64,000 nt of DNA. Origin: Balanoglossus misakiensis. Lineage: Eukaryota > Hemichordata. The stretch spans positions 20,460,001-20,524,000 of the forward strand of contig CM082577.2 of assembly GCA_040954595.2 (NCBI GenBank), in the 5' to 3' direction. The notes beneath the pieces were generated by a model. That model was not told the DNA's origin. It did not search any database and was given only the letters and a program-made list of their open reading frames with translations. Both the position numbers and the translations under genes were made by a program. Shown piece by piece: positions 33,485 to 45,689 of this stretch. Position 1 is the first letter of the stretch; each line of letters starts with the position of its first letter.

Positions 33485-33604
33485 AAGCCTACAGCACGTA
33501 GTATTCCCAGGCGGTCTCCCATCCAAGTACTAACTACGCCCAACGCAGGTTTGCTTCGGTGATCAGACGAGAACCGGCTTATTCTACGTGGTATGGCCGT
33601 AGGC
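33485..33604 (-). rRNA. 5S rRNA copy 89
   Basis: Consensus gene body. Confidence 0.97.
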
Positions 33605-33860
33605 GAAAGATGGTTGAATTTCTCCTACTATAAACCTGAATCCTACACCATTGAACACATAACCCGACTTGGCTAATTTTGTGGGTAACCGATCGACCTT
33701 CCATAGCTTATAAGGCAAGTGGGATAAAAAATATGGTTTGTTTTGTTCTGCAAAAAGTGTTTTTAGAATTCAGGCACTTTCAGAAAAGGAAGAAACGGAC
33801 ACTTGCGACAAAAATGTTATCCATCAGGCTACTCTTTAATGGAAAAGTTGGAAAAAAATG

Positions 33861-33980
33861 AAGCCTAAAGCACGTAGTATTCCCAGGCGGTCTCCCATCC
33901 AAGTACTAACTACGCCAAACGCAGGTTTGCTTCGGTGATCAGACGAGAACCGGCTTATTCTACGTGGTATGGCCGTAGGC
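33861..33980 (-). rRNA. 5S rRNA copy 90, variant
   Basis: G113U breaks C6-G113 of helix I; G64U at the A box edge. Confidence 0.94.
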
Positions 33981-34238
33981 GAAAGATGGTTGAATTTCTT
34001 CTACTATAAACCTGAATCCTACACCATTGAACACATAGCCCGACTTGGCTAATTTTGTGGGTAACCGATCGACCTTCCATAGCTTATAAGGCAAGTGGGA
34101 TAAAAAAATATGGTTTGTTTTGTTCTGCAAAAAGTGTTTTTAGAATTCAGGCACTTTCAGAAAAGGAAGAAACGGACACTTGCGACAAAAATGTTATCCA
34201 TCAGGCTACTCTTTAATGGAAAAGTTGGAAAAAAAATG

Positions 34239-34358
34239 AAGCCTACAGCACGTAGTATTCCCAGGCGGTCTCCCATCCAAGTACTAACTACGCCCAACGC
34301 AGGTTTGCTTCGGTGATCAGACGAGAACCGGCTTATTCTACGTGGTATGGCCGTAGGC
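34239..34358 (-). rRNA. 5S rRNA copy 91
   Basis: Consensus gene body. Confidence 0.97.
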
Positions 34359-34615
34359 GAAAGATGGTTGAATTTCTCCTACTATAAACCTGAATCCTAC
34401 ACCATTGAACACATAGCCCGACTTGGCTAATTTTGTGGGTAACCGATCGACCTTCCATAGCTTATAAGGCAAGTGATATAAAAAATATGGTTTGTTTTGT
34501 TCTGCAAAAAGTGTTTTTATAATTCAGGCACTTTCAGAAAAGGAAGAAACGGACACTTGCGACAAAAATGTTATCCATCAGGCTACTCTTTAATGGAAAA
34601 GTTGGAAAAAAAATG

Positions 34616-34735
34616 AAGCCTACAGCACGTAGTATTCCCAGGCGGTCTCCCATCCAAGTACTAACTACGCCCAACGCAGGTTTGCTTCGTTGATCAGACG
34701 AGAACCGGCTTATTCTACGTGGTATGGCCGTAGGC
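34616..34735 (-). rRNA. 5S rRNA copy 92, variant
   Basis: C46A. Confidence 0.96.
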
Positions 34736-34992
34736 GAAAGATGGTTGAATTTCTTCTACTATAAACCTGAATCCTACACCATTGAACACATAGCCCGACT
34801 TGGCTAATTTTGTGGGTAACCGATCGACCTTCCATAGCTTATAAGGCAAGTGGGATAAAAAAATATGGTTTGTTTGTTCTGCAAAAAGTGTTTTTAGAAT
34901 TCAGGCACTTTCAGAAAAGGAAGAAACGGACACTTGCGACAAAAATGTTATCCATCAGGCTACTCTTTAATGGAAAAGTTGGAAAAAAAATG

Positions 34993-35112
34993 AAGCCTAC
35001 AGCACGTAGTATTCCCAGGCGGTCTCCCATCCAAGTACTAACTACGCCCAACGCAGGTTTGCTTCGGTGATCAGACGAGAACCGGCTTATTCTACGTGGT
35101 ATGGCCGTAGGC
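34993..35112 (-). rRNA. 5S rRNA copy 93
   Basis: Consensus gene body. Confidence 0.97.
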
Positions 35113-35368
35113 GAAAGATGGTTGGATTTCTCCTACTATAAACCTGAATCCTACTCCATTGAACACATAGCCCGACTTGGCTAATTTTGTGGGTAACCGA
35201 TCGACCTTCCATAGCTTATAAGGCAAGTGGGATAAAAAATATGGTTTGTTTTGTTCTGCAAAAAGTGTTTTTAGAATTCAGGCACTTTAAGAAAAGTAAG
35301 AAACGGACACTTGCGACAAAAATGTTATCCATCAGGCTACTCTTTAATGGAAAAGTTGGAAAAAAATG

Positions 35369-35488
35369 AAGCCTACAGCACGTAGTATTCCCAGGCGGTC
35401 TCCCATCCAAGTACTAACTACGCCCAACGCAGGTTTGCTTCGGTGATCAGACGAGAACCGGCTTATTCTACGTGGTATGGCCGTAGGC
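35369..35488 (-). rRNA. 5S rRNA copy 94
   Basis: Consensus gene body; AAGAAAAGTAAG in the 3' spacer. Confidence 0.97.
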
Positions 35489-35747
35489 GAAAGATGGTTG
35501 AATTTCTCCTACTATAAACCTGAATCCTACACCATTGAACACATAGCCCGACTTGGCTAATTTTTGTGGGTAACCGATCGACCTTCCATAGCTTATAAGG
35601 CAAGTGGGATAAAAAAATATGGTTTGTTTTGTTCTGCAAAAAGTGTTTTTAGAATTCAGGCACTTTCAGAAAAGGAAGAAACGGACACTTGCGACAAAGA
35701 TGTTATCCATCAGGCTACTCTTTAATGGAAAAGTTGGAAAAAAAATG

Positions 35748-35867
35748 AAGCCTACAGCACGTAGTATTCCCAGGCGGTCTCCCATCCAAGTACTAACTAC
35801 GCCCAACGCAGGTTTGCTTCGGTGATCAGACGAGAACCGGCTTATTCTACGTGGTATGGCCGTAGGC
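35748..35867 (-). rRNA. 5S rRNA copy 95
   Basis: Consensus gene body. Confidence 0.97.
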
Positions 35868-36123
35868 GAAAGATGGTTGGATTTCTCCTACTATAAACCT
35901 GAATCCTACTCCATTGAACACATAGCCCGACTTGGCTAATTTTGTGGGTAACCGATCGACCTTCCATAGCTTATAAGGCAAGTGGGATAAAAAATATGGT
36001 TTGTTTTGTTCTGCAAAAAGTGTTTTTAGAATTCAGGCACTTTAAGAAAAGTAAGAAACGGACACTTGCGACAAAAATGTTATCCATCAGGCTACTCTTT
36101 AATGGAAAAGTTGGAAAAAAATG

Positions 36124-36243
36124 AAGCCTACAGCACGTAGTATTCCCAGGCGGTCTCCCATCCAAGTACTAACTACGCCCAACGCAGGTTTGCTTCGGTG
36201 ATCAGACGAGAACCGGCTTATTCTACGTGGTATGGCCGTAGGC
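36124..36243 (-). rRNA. 5S rRNA copy 96
   Basis: Consensus gene body; AAGAAAAGTAAG in the 3' spacer. Confidence 0.97.
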
Positions 36244-36502
36244 GAAAGATGGTTGAATTTCTCCTACTATAAACCTGAATCCTACACCATTGAACACATA
36301 GCCCGACTTGGCTAATTTTTGTGGGTAACCGATCGACCTTCCATAGCTTATAAGGCAAGTGGGATAAAAAAATATGGTTTGTTTTGTTCTGCAAAAAGTG
36401 TTTTTAGAATTCAGGCACTTTCAGAAAAGGATGAAACGGACACTTGCGACAAAGATGTTATCCATCAGGCTACTCTTTAATGGAAAAGTTGGAAAAAAAA
36501 TG

Positions 36503-36622
36503 AAGCCTACAGCACGTAGTATTCCCAGGCGGTCTCCCATCCAAGTACTAACTACGCCCAACGCAGGTTTGCTTCGTTGATCAGACGAGAACCGGCTTAT
36601 TCTACGTGGTATGGCCGTAGGC
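36503..36622 (-). rRNA. 5S rRNA copy 97, variant
   Basis: C46A. Confidence 0.96.
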
Positions 36623-36880
36623 GAAAGATGGTTGAATTTCTTCTACTATAAACCTGAATCCTACACCATTGAACACATAGCCCGACTTGGCTAATTTTGT
36701 GGGTAACCGATCGACCTTCCATAGCTTATAAGGCAAGTGGGATAAAAAAATATGGTTTGTTTGTTCTGCAAAAAGTGTTTTTAGAATTCAGGCACTTTCA
36801 GAAAAGGAAGAAACGGACACTTGCGACAAAAATGTTATCCATCAGGCTACTCTTTAATGGAAAAGTTGGGGAAAAAAATG

Positions 36881-37000
36881 AAGCCTACAGCACGTAGTAT
36901 TCCCAGGCGGTCTCCCATCCAAGTACTAACTACGCCCAACGCAGGTTTGCTTCGGTGATCAGACGAGAACCGGCTTATTCTACGTGGTATGGCCGTAGGC
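36881..37000 (-). rRNA. 5S rRNA copy 98
   Basis: Consensus gene body with GGGG tract. Confidence 0.97.
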
Positions 37001-37258
37001 GAAAGACGGTTGGATTTCTCCTACTATAAACCTGAATCCTACTCCATTGAACACATAGCCCGACTTGGCTAATTTTGTGGGTAACCGATCGACCTTCCAT
37101 AGCTTATAAGGCAAGTGGGATAAAAAATATGGTTTGTTTTGTTCTGCAAAAAGTGTTTTTAGAATTCAGGCACTTTAAGAAAAGTAAGAAACGGACACTT
37201 GCGACAAAAATGTTATCCATCAGGCTACTCTTTAATGGAAAAGTTGGGGAAAAAAATG

Positions 37259-37378
37259 AAGCCTACAGCACGTAGTATTCCCAGGCGGTCTCCCATCCAA
37301 GTACTAACTACGCCCAACGCAGGTTTGCTTCGGTGATCAGACGAGAACCGGCTTATTCTACGTGGTATGGCCGTAGGC
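37259..37378 (-). rRNA. 5S rRNA copy 99
   Basis: Consensus gene body with GGGG tract. Confidence 0.97.
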
Positions 37379-37634
37379 GAAAGATGGTTGGATTTCTCCT
37401 ACTATAAACCTGAATCCTACTCCATTGAACACATAGCCCGACTTGGCTAATTTTGTGGGTAACCGATCGACCTTCCATAGCTTATAAGGCAAGTGGGATA
37501 AAAAATATGGTTTGTTTTGTTCTGCAAAAAGTGTTTTTAGAATTCAGGCACTTTAAGAAAAGTAAGAAACGGACACTTGCGACAAAAATGTTATCCATCA
37601 GGCTACTCTTTAATGGAAAAGTTGGAAAAAAATG

Positions 37635-37754
37635 AAGCCTACAGCACGTAGTATTCCCAGGCGGTCTCCCATCCAAGTACTAACTACGCCCAACGCAGGT
37701 TTGCTTCGGTGATCAGACGAGAACCGGCTTATTCTACGTGGTATGGCCGTAGGC
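37635..37754 (-). rRNA. 5S rRNA copy 100
   Basis: Consensus gene body. Confidence 0.97.
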
Positions 37755-38011
37755 GAAAGATGGTTGAATTTCTTCTACTATAAACCTGAATCCTACACCA
37801 TTGAACACATAGCCCGACTTGGCTAATTTTGTGGGTAACCGATCGACCTTCCATAGCTTATAAGGCAAGTGGGATAAAAAAATATGGTTTGTTTTGTTCT
37901 GCAAAAAGTGTTTTTAGAATTCAGGCACTTTCAGAAAAGGAAGAAACGGACACTTGCGACAAAGATGTTATCCATCAGGCTACTCTTTAATGGAAAAGTT
38001 GGAAAAAAATG

Positions 38012-38131
38012 AAGCCTACAGCACGTAGTATTCCCAGGCGGTCTCCCATCCAAGTACTAACTACGCCCAACGCAGGTTTGCTTCGTTGATCAGACGAGAA
38101 CCGGCTTATTCTACGTGGTATGGCCGTAGGC
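38012..38131 (-). rRNA. 5S rRNA copy 101, variant
   Basis: C46A. Confidence 0.96.
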
Positions 38132-38389
38132 GAAAGATGGTTGAATTTCTTCTACTATAAACCTGAATCCTACACCATTGAACACATAGCCCGACTTGGC
38201 TAATTTTGTGGGTAACCGATCGACCTTCCATAGCTTATAAGGCAAGTGGGATAAAAAAATATGGTTTGTTTGTTCTGCAAAAAGTGTTTTTAGAATTCAG
38301 GCACTTTCAGAAAAGGAAGAAACGGACACTTGCGACAAAAATGTTATCCATCAGGCTACTCTTTAATGGAAAAGTTGGGGAAAAAAATG

Positions 38390-38509
38390 AAGCCTACAGC
38401 ACGTAGTATTCCCAGGCGGTCTCCCATCCAAGTACTAACTACGCCCAACGCAGGTTTGCTTCGGTGATCAGACGAGAACCGGCTTATTCTACGTGGTATG
38501 GCCGTAGGC
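38390..38509 (-). rRNA. 5S rRNA copy 102
   Basis: Consensus gene body with GGGG tract. Confidence 0.97.
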
Positions 38510-38767
38510 GAAAGATGGTTGGATTTCTCCTACTATAAACCTGAATCCTACTCCATTGAACACATAGCCCGACTTGGCTAATTTTGTGGGTAACCGATCG
38601 ACCTTCCATAGCTTATAAGGCAAGTGGGATAAAAAATATGGTTTGTTTTGTTCTGCAAAAAGTGTTTTTAGAATTCAGGCACTTTAAGAAAAGTAAGAAA
38701 CGGACACTTGCGACAAAAATGTTATCCATCAGGCTACTCTTTAATGGAAAAGTTGGGGAAAAAAATG

Positions 38768-38887
38768 AAGCCTACAGCATGTAGTATTCCCAGGCGGTCT
38801 CCCATCCAAGTACTAACTACGCCCAACGCAGGTTTGCTTCGGTGATCAGACGAGAACCGGCTTATTCTACGTGGTATGGCCGTAGGC
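38768..38887 (-). rRNA. 5S rRNA copy 103, variant
   Basis: G108A breaks C67-G108; not in its partner copy 99. Confidence 0.95.
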
Positions 38888-39143
38888 GAAAGATGGTTGG
38901 ATTTCTCCTACTATAAACCTGAATCCTACTCCATTGAACACATAGCCCGACTTGGCTAATTTTGTGGGTAACCGATCGACCTTCCATAGCTTATAAGGCA
39001 AGTGGGATAAAAAATATGGTTTGTTTTGTTCTGCAAAAAGTGTTTTTAGAATTCAGGCACTTTAAGAAAAGTAAGAAACGGACACTTGCGACAAAAATGT
39101 TATCCATCAGGCTACTCTTTAATGGAAAAGTTGGAAAAAAATG

Positions 39144-39263
39144 AAGCCTACAGCACGTAGTATTCCCAGGCGGTCTCCCATCCAAGTACTAACTACGCCC
39201 AACGCAGGTTTGCTTCGGTGATCAGACGAGAACCGGCTTATTCTACGTGGTATGGCCGTAGGC
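39144..39263 (-). rRNA. 5S rRNA copy 104
   Basis: Consensus gene body. Confidence 0.97.
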
Positions 39264-39521
39264 GAAAGATGGTTGAATTTCTTCTACTATAAACCTGAAT
39301 CCTACACCATTGAACACATAGCCCGACTTGGCTAATTTTGTGGGTAACCGATCGACCTTCCATAGCTTATAAGGCAAGTGGGATAAAAAAATATGGTTTG
39401 TTTTGTTCTGCAAAAATTGTTTTTAGAATTCAGGCACTTTCAGAAAAGGAAGAAACGGACACTTGCGACAAAAATGTTATCCATCAGGCTACTCTTTAAT
39501 GGAAAAGTTGGAAAAAAAATG

Positions 39522-39641
39522 AAGCCTACAGCACGTAGTATTCCCAGGCGGTCTCCCATCCAAGTACTAACTACGCCCAACGCAGGTTTGCTTCGGTGAT
39601 CAGACGAGAACCGGCTTATTCTACGTGGTATGGCCGTAGGC
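39522..39641 (-). rRNA. 5S rRNA copy 105
   Basis: Consensus gene body. Confidence 0.97.
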
Positions 39642-39897
39642 GAAAGATGGTTGAATTTCTCCTACTATAAACCTGAATCCTACACCATTGAACACATAGC
39701 CCGACTTGGCTAATTTTGTGGGTAACCGATCGACCTTCCATAGCTTATAAGGCAAGTGATATAAAAATATGGTTTGTTTTGTTCTGCAAAAAGTGTTTTT
39801 ATAATTCAGGCACTTTCAGAAAAGGAAGAAACGGACACTTGCGACAAAAATGTTATCCATCAGGCTACTCTTTAATGGAAAAGTTGGAAAAAAAATG

Positions 39898-40017
39898 AAG
39901 CCTACAGCACGTAGTATTCCCAGGCGGTCTCCCATCCAAGTACTAACTACGCCCAACGCAGGTTTGCTTCGGTGATCAGACGAGAACCGGCTTATTCTAC
40001 GTGGTATGGCCGTAGGC
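39898..40017 (-). rRNA. 5S rRNA copy 106
   Basis: Consensus gene body; its 3' spacer has TATAATTC, losing the EcoRI site. Confidence 0.97.
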
Positions 40018-40275
40018 GAAAGATGGTTGAATTTCTCCTACTATAAACCTGAATCCTACACCATTGAACACATAGCCCGACTTGGCTAATTTTTGTGGGT
40101 AACCGATCGACCTTCCATAGCTTATAAGGCAAGTGGGATAAAAAAATATGATTTGTTTTGTTCTGCAAAAAGTGTTTTTAGAATTCAGGCACTTTCAGAA
40201 AAGGAAGAAACGGACACTTGCGACAAAGATGTTATCCATCAGGCTACTCTTTAATGGAAAAGTTGGAAAAAAATG

Positions 40276-40395
40276 AAGCCTACAGCACGTAGTATTCCCA
40301 GGCGGTCTCCCATCCAAGTACTAACTACGCCCAACGCAGGTTTGCTTCGTTGATCAGACGAGAACCGGCTTATTCTACGTGGTATGGCCGTAGGC
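40276..40395 (-). rRNA. 5S rRNA copy 107, variant
   Basis: C46A. Confidence 0.96.
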
Positions 40396-40654
40396 GAAAG
40401 ATGGTTGAATTTCTTCTACTATAAACCTGAATCCTACACCATTGAACACATAGCCCGACTTGGCTAATTTTGTGGGTAACCGATCGACCTTCCATAGCTT
40501 ATAAGGCAAGTGGGATAAAAAAAATATGGTTTGTTTGTTCTGCAAAAAGTGTTTTTAGAATTCAGGCACTTTCAGAAAAGGAAGAAACGGACACTTGCGA
40601 CAAAAATGTTATCCATCAGGCTACTCTTTAATGGAAAAGTTGGGGAAAAAAATG

Positions 40655-40774
40655 AAGCCTACAGCACGTAGTATTCCCAGGCGGTCTCCCATCCAAGTAC
40701 TAACTACGCCCAACGCAGGTTTGCTTCGGTGATCAGACGAGAACCGGCTTATTCTACGTGGTATGGCCGTAGGC
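40655..40774 (-). rRNA. 5S rRNA copy 108
   Basis: Consensus gene body with GGGG tract. Confidence 0.97.
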
Positions 40775-41031
40775 GAAAGATGGTTGGATTTCTCCTACTA
40801 TAAACCTGAATCCTACTCCATTGAACACATAGCCCGACTTGGCTAATTTTGTGGGTAACCGATCGACCTTCCATAGCTTATAAGGCAAGTGGGATAAAAA
40901 AATATGGTTTGTTTTGTTCTGCAAAAAGTGTTTTTAGAATTCAGGCACTTTCAGAAAAGGAAGAAACGGACACTTGCGACAAAGATGTTATCCATCAGGC
41001 TACTCTTTAATGGAAAAGTTGGAAAAAAATG

Positions 41032-41151
41032 AAGCCTACAGCACGTAGTATTCCCAGGCGGTCTCCCATCCAAGTACTAACTACGCCCAACGCAGGTTTG
41101 CTTCGTTGATCAGACGAGAACCGGCTTATTCTACGTGGTATGGCCGTAGGC
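41032..41151 (-). rRNA. 5S rRNA copy 109, variant
   Basis: C46A. Confidence 0.96.
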
Positions 41152-41410
41152 GAAAGATGGTTGAATTTCTTCTACTATAAACCTGAATCCTACACCATTG
41201 AACACATAGCCCGACTTGGCTAATTTTGTGGGTAACCGATCGACCTTCCATAGCTTATAAGGCAAGTGGGATAAAAAAAATATGGTTTGTTTGTTCTGCA
41301 AAAAGTGTTTTTAGAATTCAGGCACTTTCAGAAAAGGAAGAAACGGACACTTGCGACAAAAATGTTATCCATCAGGCTACTCTTTAATGGAAAAGTTGGG
41401 GAAAAAAATG

Positions 41411-41530
41411 AAGCCTACAGCACGTAGTATTCCCAGGCGGTCTCCCATCCAAGTACTAACTACGCCCAACGCAGGTTTGCTTCGGTGATCAGACGAGAAC
41501 CGGCTTATTCTACGTGGTATGGCCGTAGGC
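41411..41530 (-). rRNA. 5S rRNA copy 110
   Basis: Consensus gene body with GGGG tract. Confidence 0.97.
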
Positions 41531-41788
41531 GAAAGATGGTTGGATTTCTCCTACTATAAACCTGAATCCTACACCATTGAACACATAGCCCGACTTGGCT
41601 AATTTTTGTGGGTAACCGATCGACCTTCCATAGCTTATAAGGCAAGTGGGATAAAAAAATATGATTTGTTTTGTTCTGCAAAAAGTGTTTTTAGAATTCA
41701 GGCACTTTCAGAAAAGGAAGAAACGGACACTTGCGACAAAGATGTTATCCATCAGGCTACTCTTTAATGGAAAAGTTGGAAAAAAATG

Positions 41789-41908
41789 AAGCCTACAGCA
41801 CGTAGTATTCCCAGGCGGTCTCCCATCCAAGTACTAACTACGCCCAACGCAGGTTTGCTTCGTTGATCAGACGAGAACCGGCTTATTCTACGTGGTATGG
41901 CCGTAGGC
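41789..41908 (-). rRNA. 5S rRNA copy 111, variant
   Basis: C46A. Confidence 0.96.
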
Positions 41909-42167
41909 GAAAGATGGTTGAATTTCTTCTACTATAAACCTGAATCCTACACCATTGAACACATAGCCCGACTTGGCTAATTTTGTGGGTAACCGATCGA
42001 CCTTCCATAGCTTATAAGGCAAGTGGGATAAAAAAAATATGGTTTGTTTGTTCTGCAAAAAGTGTTTTTAGAATTCAGGCACTTTCAGAAAAGGAAGAAA
42101 CGGACACTTGCGACAAAAATGTTATCCATCAGGCTACTCTTTAATGGAAAAGTTGGGGAAAAAAATG

Positions 42168-42287
42168 AAGCCTACAGCACGTAGTATTCCCAGGCGGTCT
42201 CCCATCCAAGTACTAACTACGCCCAACGCAGGTTTGCTTCGGTGATCAGACGAGAACCGGCTTATTCTACGTGGTATGGCCGTAGGC
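42168..42287 (-). rRNA. 5S rRNA copy 112
   Basis: Consensus gene body with GGGG tract. Confidence 0.97.
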
Positions 42288-42544
42288 GAAAGATGGTTGG
42301 ATTTCTCCTACTATAAACCTGAATCCTACTCCATTGAACACATAGCCCGACTTGGCTAATTTTGTGGGTAACCGATCGACCTTCCATAGCTTATAAGGCA
42401 AGTGGGATAAAAAAATATGGTTTGTTTTGTTCTGCAAAAAGTGTTTTTAGAATTCAGGCACTTTCAGAAAAGGAAGAAACGGACACTTGCGACAAAGATG
42501 TTATCCATCAGGCTACTCTTTAATGGAAAAGTTGGAAAAAAATG

Positions 42545-42664
42545 AAGCCTACAGCACGTAGTATTCCCAGGCGGTCTCCCATCCAAGTACTAACTACGCC
42601 CAACGCAGGTTTGCTTCGTTGATCAGACGAGAACCGGCTTATTCTACGTGGTATGGCCGTAGGC
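42545..42664 (-). rRNA. 5S rRNA copy 113, variant
   Basis: C46A. Confidence 0.96.
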
Positions 42665-42922
42665 GAAAGATGGTTGAATTTCTTCTACTATAAACCTGAA
42701 TCCTACACCATTGAACACATAGCCCGACTTGGCTAATTTTGTGGGTAACCGATCGACCTTCCATAGCTTATAAGGCAAGTGGGATAAAAAAATATGGTTT
42801 GTTTGTTCTGCAAAAAGTGTTTTTAGAATTCAGGCACTTTCAGAAAAGGAAGAAACGGACACTTGCGACAAAAATGTTATCCATCAGGCTACTCTTTAAT
42901 GGAAAAGTTGGGGAAAAAAATG

Positions 42923-43042
42923 AAGCCTACAGCACGTAGTATTCCCAGGCGGTCTCCCATCCAAGTACTAACTACGCCCAACGCAGGTTTGCTTCGGTGA
43001 TCAGACGAGAACCGGCTTATTCTACGTGGTATGGCCGTAGGC
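42923..43042 (-). rRNA. 5S rRNA copy 114
   Basis: Consensus gene body with GGGG tract. Confidence 0.97.
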
Positions 43043-43300
43043 GAAAGATGGTTGGATTTCTCCTACTATAAACCTGAATCCTACTCCATTGAACACATAG
43101 CCCGACTTGGCTAATTTTGTGGGTAACCGATCGACCTTCCATAGCTTATAAGGTAAGTGGGATAAAAAAATATGGTTTGATTTGTTCTGCAAAAAGTGTT
43201 TTTAGAATTCAGGCACTTTCAGAAAAGGAAGAAACGGACACTTGCGACAAAAATGTTATCCATCAGGCTACTCTTTAATGGAAAAGTTGGAAAAAAAATT

Positions 43301-43420
43301 AAGCCTACAGCACGTAGTATTCCCAGGCGGTCTCCCATCCAAGTACTAACTACGCCCAACGCAGGTTTGCTTCGGTGATCAGACGAGAACCGGCTTATTC
43401 TACGTGGTATGGCCGTAGGC
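43301..43420 (-). rRNA. 5S rRNA copy 115
   Basis: Consensus gene body; AATTAAGCC at the 3' flank. Confidence 0.97.
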
Positions 43421-43679
43421 GAAAGATGGTTGAATTTCTCCTACTATAAACCTGAATCCTACACCATTGAACACATAGCCCGACTTGGCTAATTTTTGTG
43501 GGAAACCGATCGACCTTCCATAGCTTATAAGGCAAGTGGGATAAAAAAATATGGTTTGTTTTGTTCTGCAAAAAGTGTTTTTAGAATTCAGGCACTTTCA
43601 GAAAAGGAAGAAACGGACACTTGCGACAAAAATGTTATCCATCAGGCTACTCTTTAATGGAAAAGTTGGAAAAAAAATT

Positions 43680-43799
43680 AAGCCTACAGCACGTAGTATT
43701 CCCAGGCGGTCTCCCATCCAAGTACTAACTACGCCCAACGCAGGTTTGCTTCGGTGATCAGACGAGAACCGGCTTATTCTACGTGGTATGGCCGTAGGC
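43680..43799 (-). rRNA. 5S rRNA copy 116
   Basis: Consensus gene body; AATTAAGCC at the 3' flank. Confidence 0.97.
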
Positions 43800-44057
43800 G
43801 AAAGATGGTTGAATTTCTCCTACTATAAACCTGAATCCTACACCATTGAACACATAGCCCGACTTGGCTAATTTTTGTGGGTAACCGATCGACCTTCCAT
43901 TGCTTATAAGGCAAGTGGGATAAAAAAATATTGTTTGTTTTGTTCTGCAAAAAGTGTTTTTAGAATTCAGGCACTTTCAGAAAAGGAAGAAACGGACACT
44001 TGCGACAAAAATGTTATCCATCAGGCTACTCTTTAATGGAAAAGTTGGAAAAAAATG

Positions 44058-44177
44058 AAGCCTACAGCACGTAGTATTCCCAGGCGGTCTCCCATCCAAG
44101 TACTAACTACGCCCAACGCAGGTTTGCTTCGGTGATCAGACGAGAACCGGCTTATTCTACGTGGTATGGCCGTAGGC
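44058..44177 (-). rRNA. 5S rRNA copy 117
   Basis: Consensus gene body; CATTGCTTAT and ATTGTTTG in the 3' spacer. Confidence 0.97.
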
Positions 44178-44436
44178 GAAAGATGGTTGAATTTCTCCTA
44201 CTATAAACCTGAATCCTACACCATTGAACACATAGCCCGACTTGGCTAATTTTTGTGGGTAACCGATCGACCTTCCATAGCTTATAAGGCAAGTGGGATA
44301 AAAAAATATGGTTTGTTTTGTTCTGCAAAAAGTGTTTTTAGAATTCAGGCACTTTCAGAAAAGGAAGAAACGGACACTTGCGACAAAAATGTTATCCATC
44401 AGGCTACTCTTTAATGGAAAAGTTGGAAAAAAAACG

Positions 44437-44556
44437 AAGCCTACAGCACGTAGTATTCCCAGGCGGTCTCCCATCCAAGTACTAACTACGCCCAACGCAG
44501 GTTTGCTTCGGTGATCAGACGAGAACCGGCTTATTCTACGTGGTATGGCCGTATGC
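44437..44556 (-). rRNA. 5S rRNA copy 118, variant
   Basis: C3A breaks C3-G116 of helix I; AACGAAGCC at the 3' flank. Confidence 0.95.
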
Positions 44557-44815
44557 GAAAGATGGTTGAATTTCTCCTACTATAAACCTGAATCCTACAC
44601 CATTGAACACATAGCCCGACTTGGCTAATTTTTGTGGGTAACCGATCGACCTTCCATAGCTTATAAGGCAAGTGGGATAAAAAAATATGGTTTGTTTTGT
44701 TCTGCAAAAAGTGTTTTTAGAATTCAGGCACTTTCAGAAAAGGAAGAAACGGACACTTGCGACAAAAATGTTATCCATCAGGCTACTCTTTAATGGAAAA
44801 GTTGGAAAAAAAACG

Positions 44816-44935
44816 AAGCCTACAGCACGTAGTATTCCCAGGCGGTCTCCCATCCAAGTACTAACTACGCCCAACGCAGGTTTGCTTCGGTGATCAGACG
44901 AGAACCGGCTTATTCTACGTGGTATGGCCGTAGGC
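44816..44935 (-). rRNA. 5S rRNA copy 119
   Basis: Consensus gene body; AACGAAGCC at the 3' flank. Confidence 0.97.
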
Positions 44936-45191
44936 GAAAGATGGTTGAATTTCTCCTACTATAAACCTGAATCCTACACCATTGAACACATAGCCCGACT
45001 TGGCTAATTTTGTGGGTAACCGATCGACCTTCCATAGCTTATAAGGCAAGTGGGATAAAAAAATATGGTTTGTTTTGTTCTGCAAAAAGTGTTTTTAGAT
45101 TTCAGGCACTTTCAGAAAAGGAAGAAACGGACACTTGCGACAAAAATGTTATCCATCAGGCTACTCTTTAATGGAAAAGTTGGAAAAAATG

Positions 45192-45311
45192 AAGCCTACA
45201 GCACGTAGTATTCCCAGGCGGTCTCCCATCCAAGTACTAACTACGCCCAACGCAGGTTTGCTTCGGTGATCAGACGAGAACCGGCTTATTCTACGTGGTA
45301 TGGCCGTAGGC
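45192..45311 (-). rRNA. 5S rRNA copy 120
   Basis: Consensus gene body; T6 terminator, AGATTTCAGG spacer. Confidence 0.97.
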
Positions 45312-45569
45312 GAAAGATGGTTGAATTTCTCCTACTATAAACCTGAATCCTACACCATTGAACACATAGCCCGACTTGGCTAATTTTTGTGGGTAACCGA
45401 TCGACCTTCCATTGCTTATAAGGCAAGTGGGATAAAAAAATATGGTTTGTTTTGTTCTGCAAAAAGTGTTTTTAGAATTCAGGCACTTTCAGAAAAGTAA
45501 GAAACGGACACTTGCGACAAAAATGTTATCCATCAGGCTACTCTTTAATGGAAAAGTTGGAAAAAAATG

Positions 45570-45689
45570 AAGCCTACAGCACGTAGTATTCCCAGGCGGT
45601 CTCCCATCCAAGTACTAACTACGCCCAACGCAGGTTTGCTTCGGTGATCAGACGAGAACCGGCTTATTCTACGTGGTATGGCCGTAGGC
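45570..45689 (-). rRNA. 5S rRNA copy 121
   Basis: Consensus gene body. Confidence 0.97.

Larger units (their letters stand above)
36503..39263. repeat. Higher-order repeat C, four units of 1509 bp, two rounds
   Basis: Copies 97-100 match copies 101-104 with starts 1509 bp apart each. The order is C46A copy, copy with the 4-bp-shorter TGTTTGTTC spacer and GGGG tract, copy with AAGAAAAGTAAG and GGGG tract, then copy with AAGAAAAGTAAG and no G tract. Confidence 0.9.
40276..43042. repeat. Higher-order repeat D, two units of about 756 bp, four rounds
   Basis: Copies 107-114 alternate strictly between a C46A copy (107, 109, 111, 113) and a consensus copy with a GGGG tract, TGTTTGTTC spacer and GGTTGGATTT flank (108, 110, 112, 114). 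Like members start 755-757 bp apart. Confidence 0.92.
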
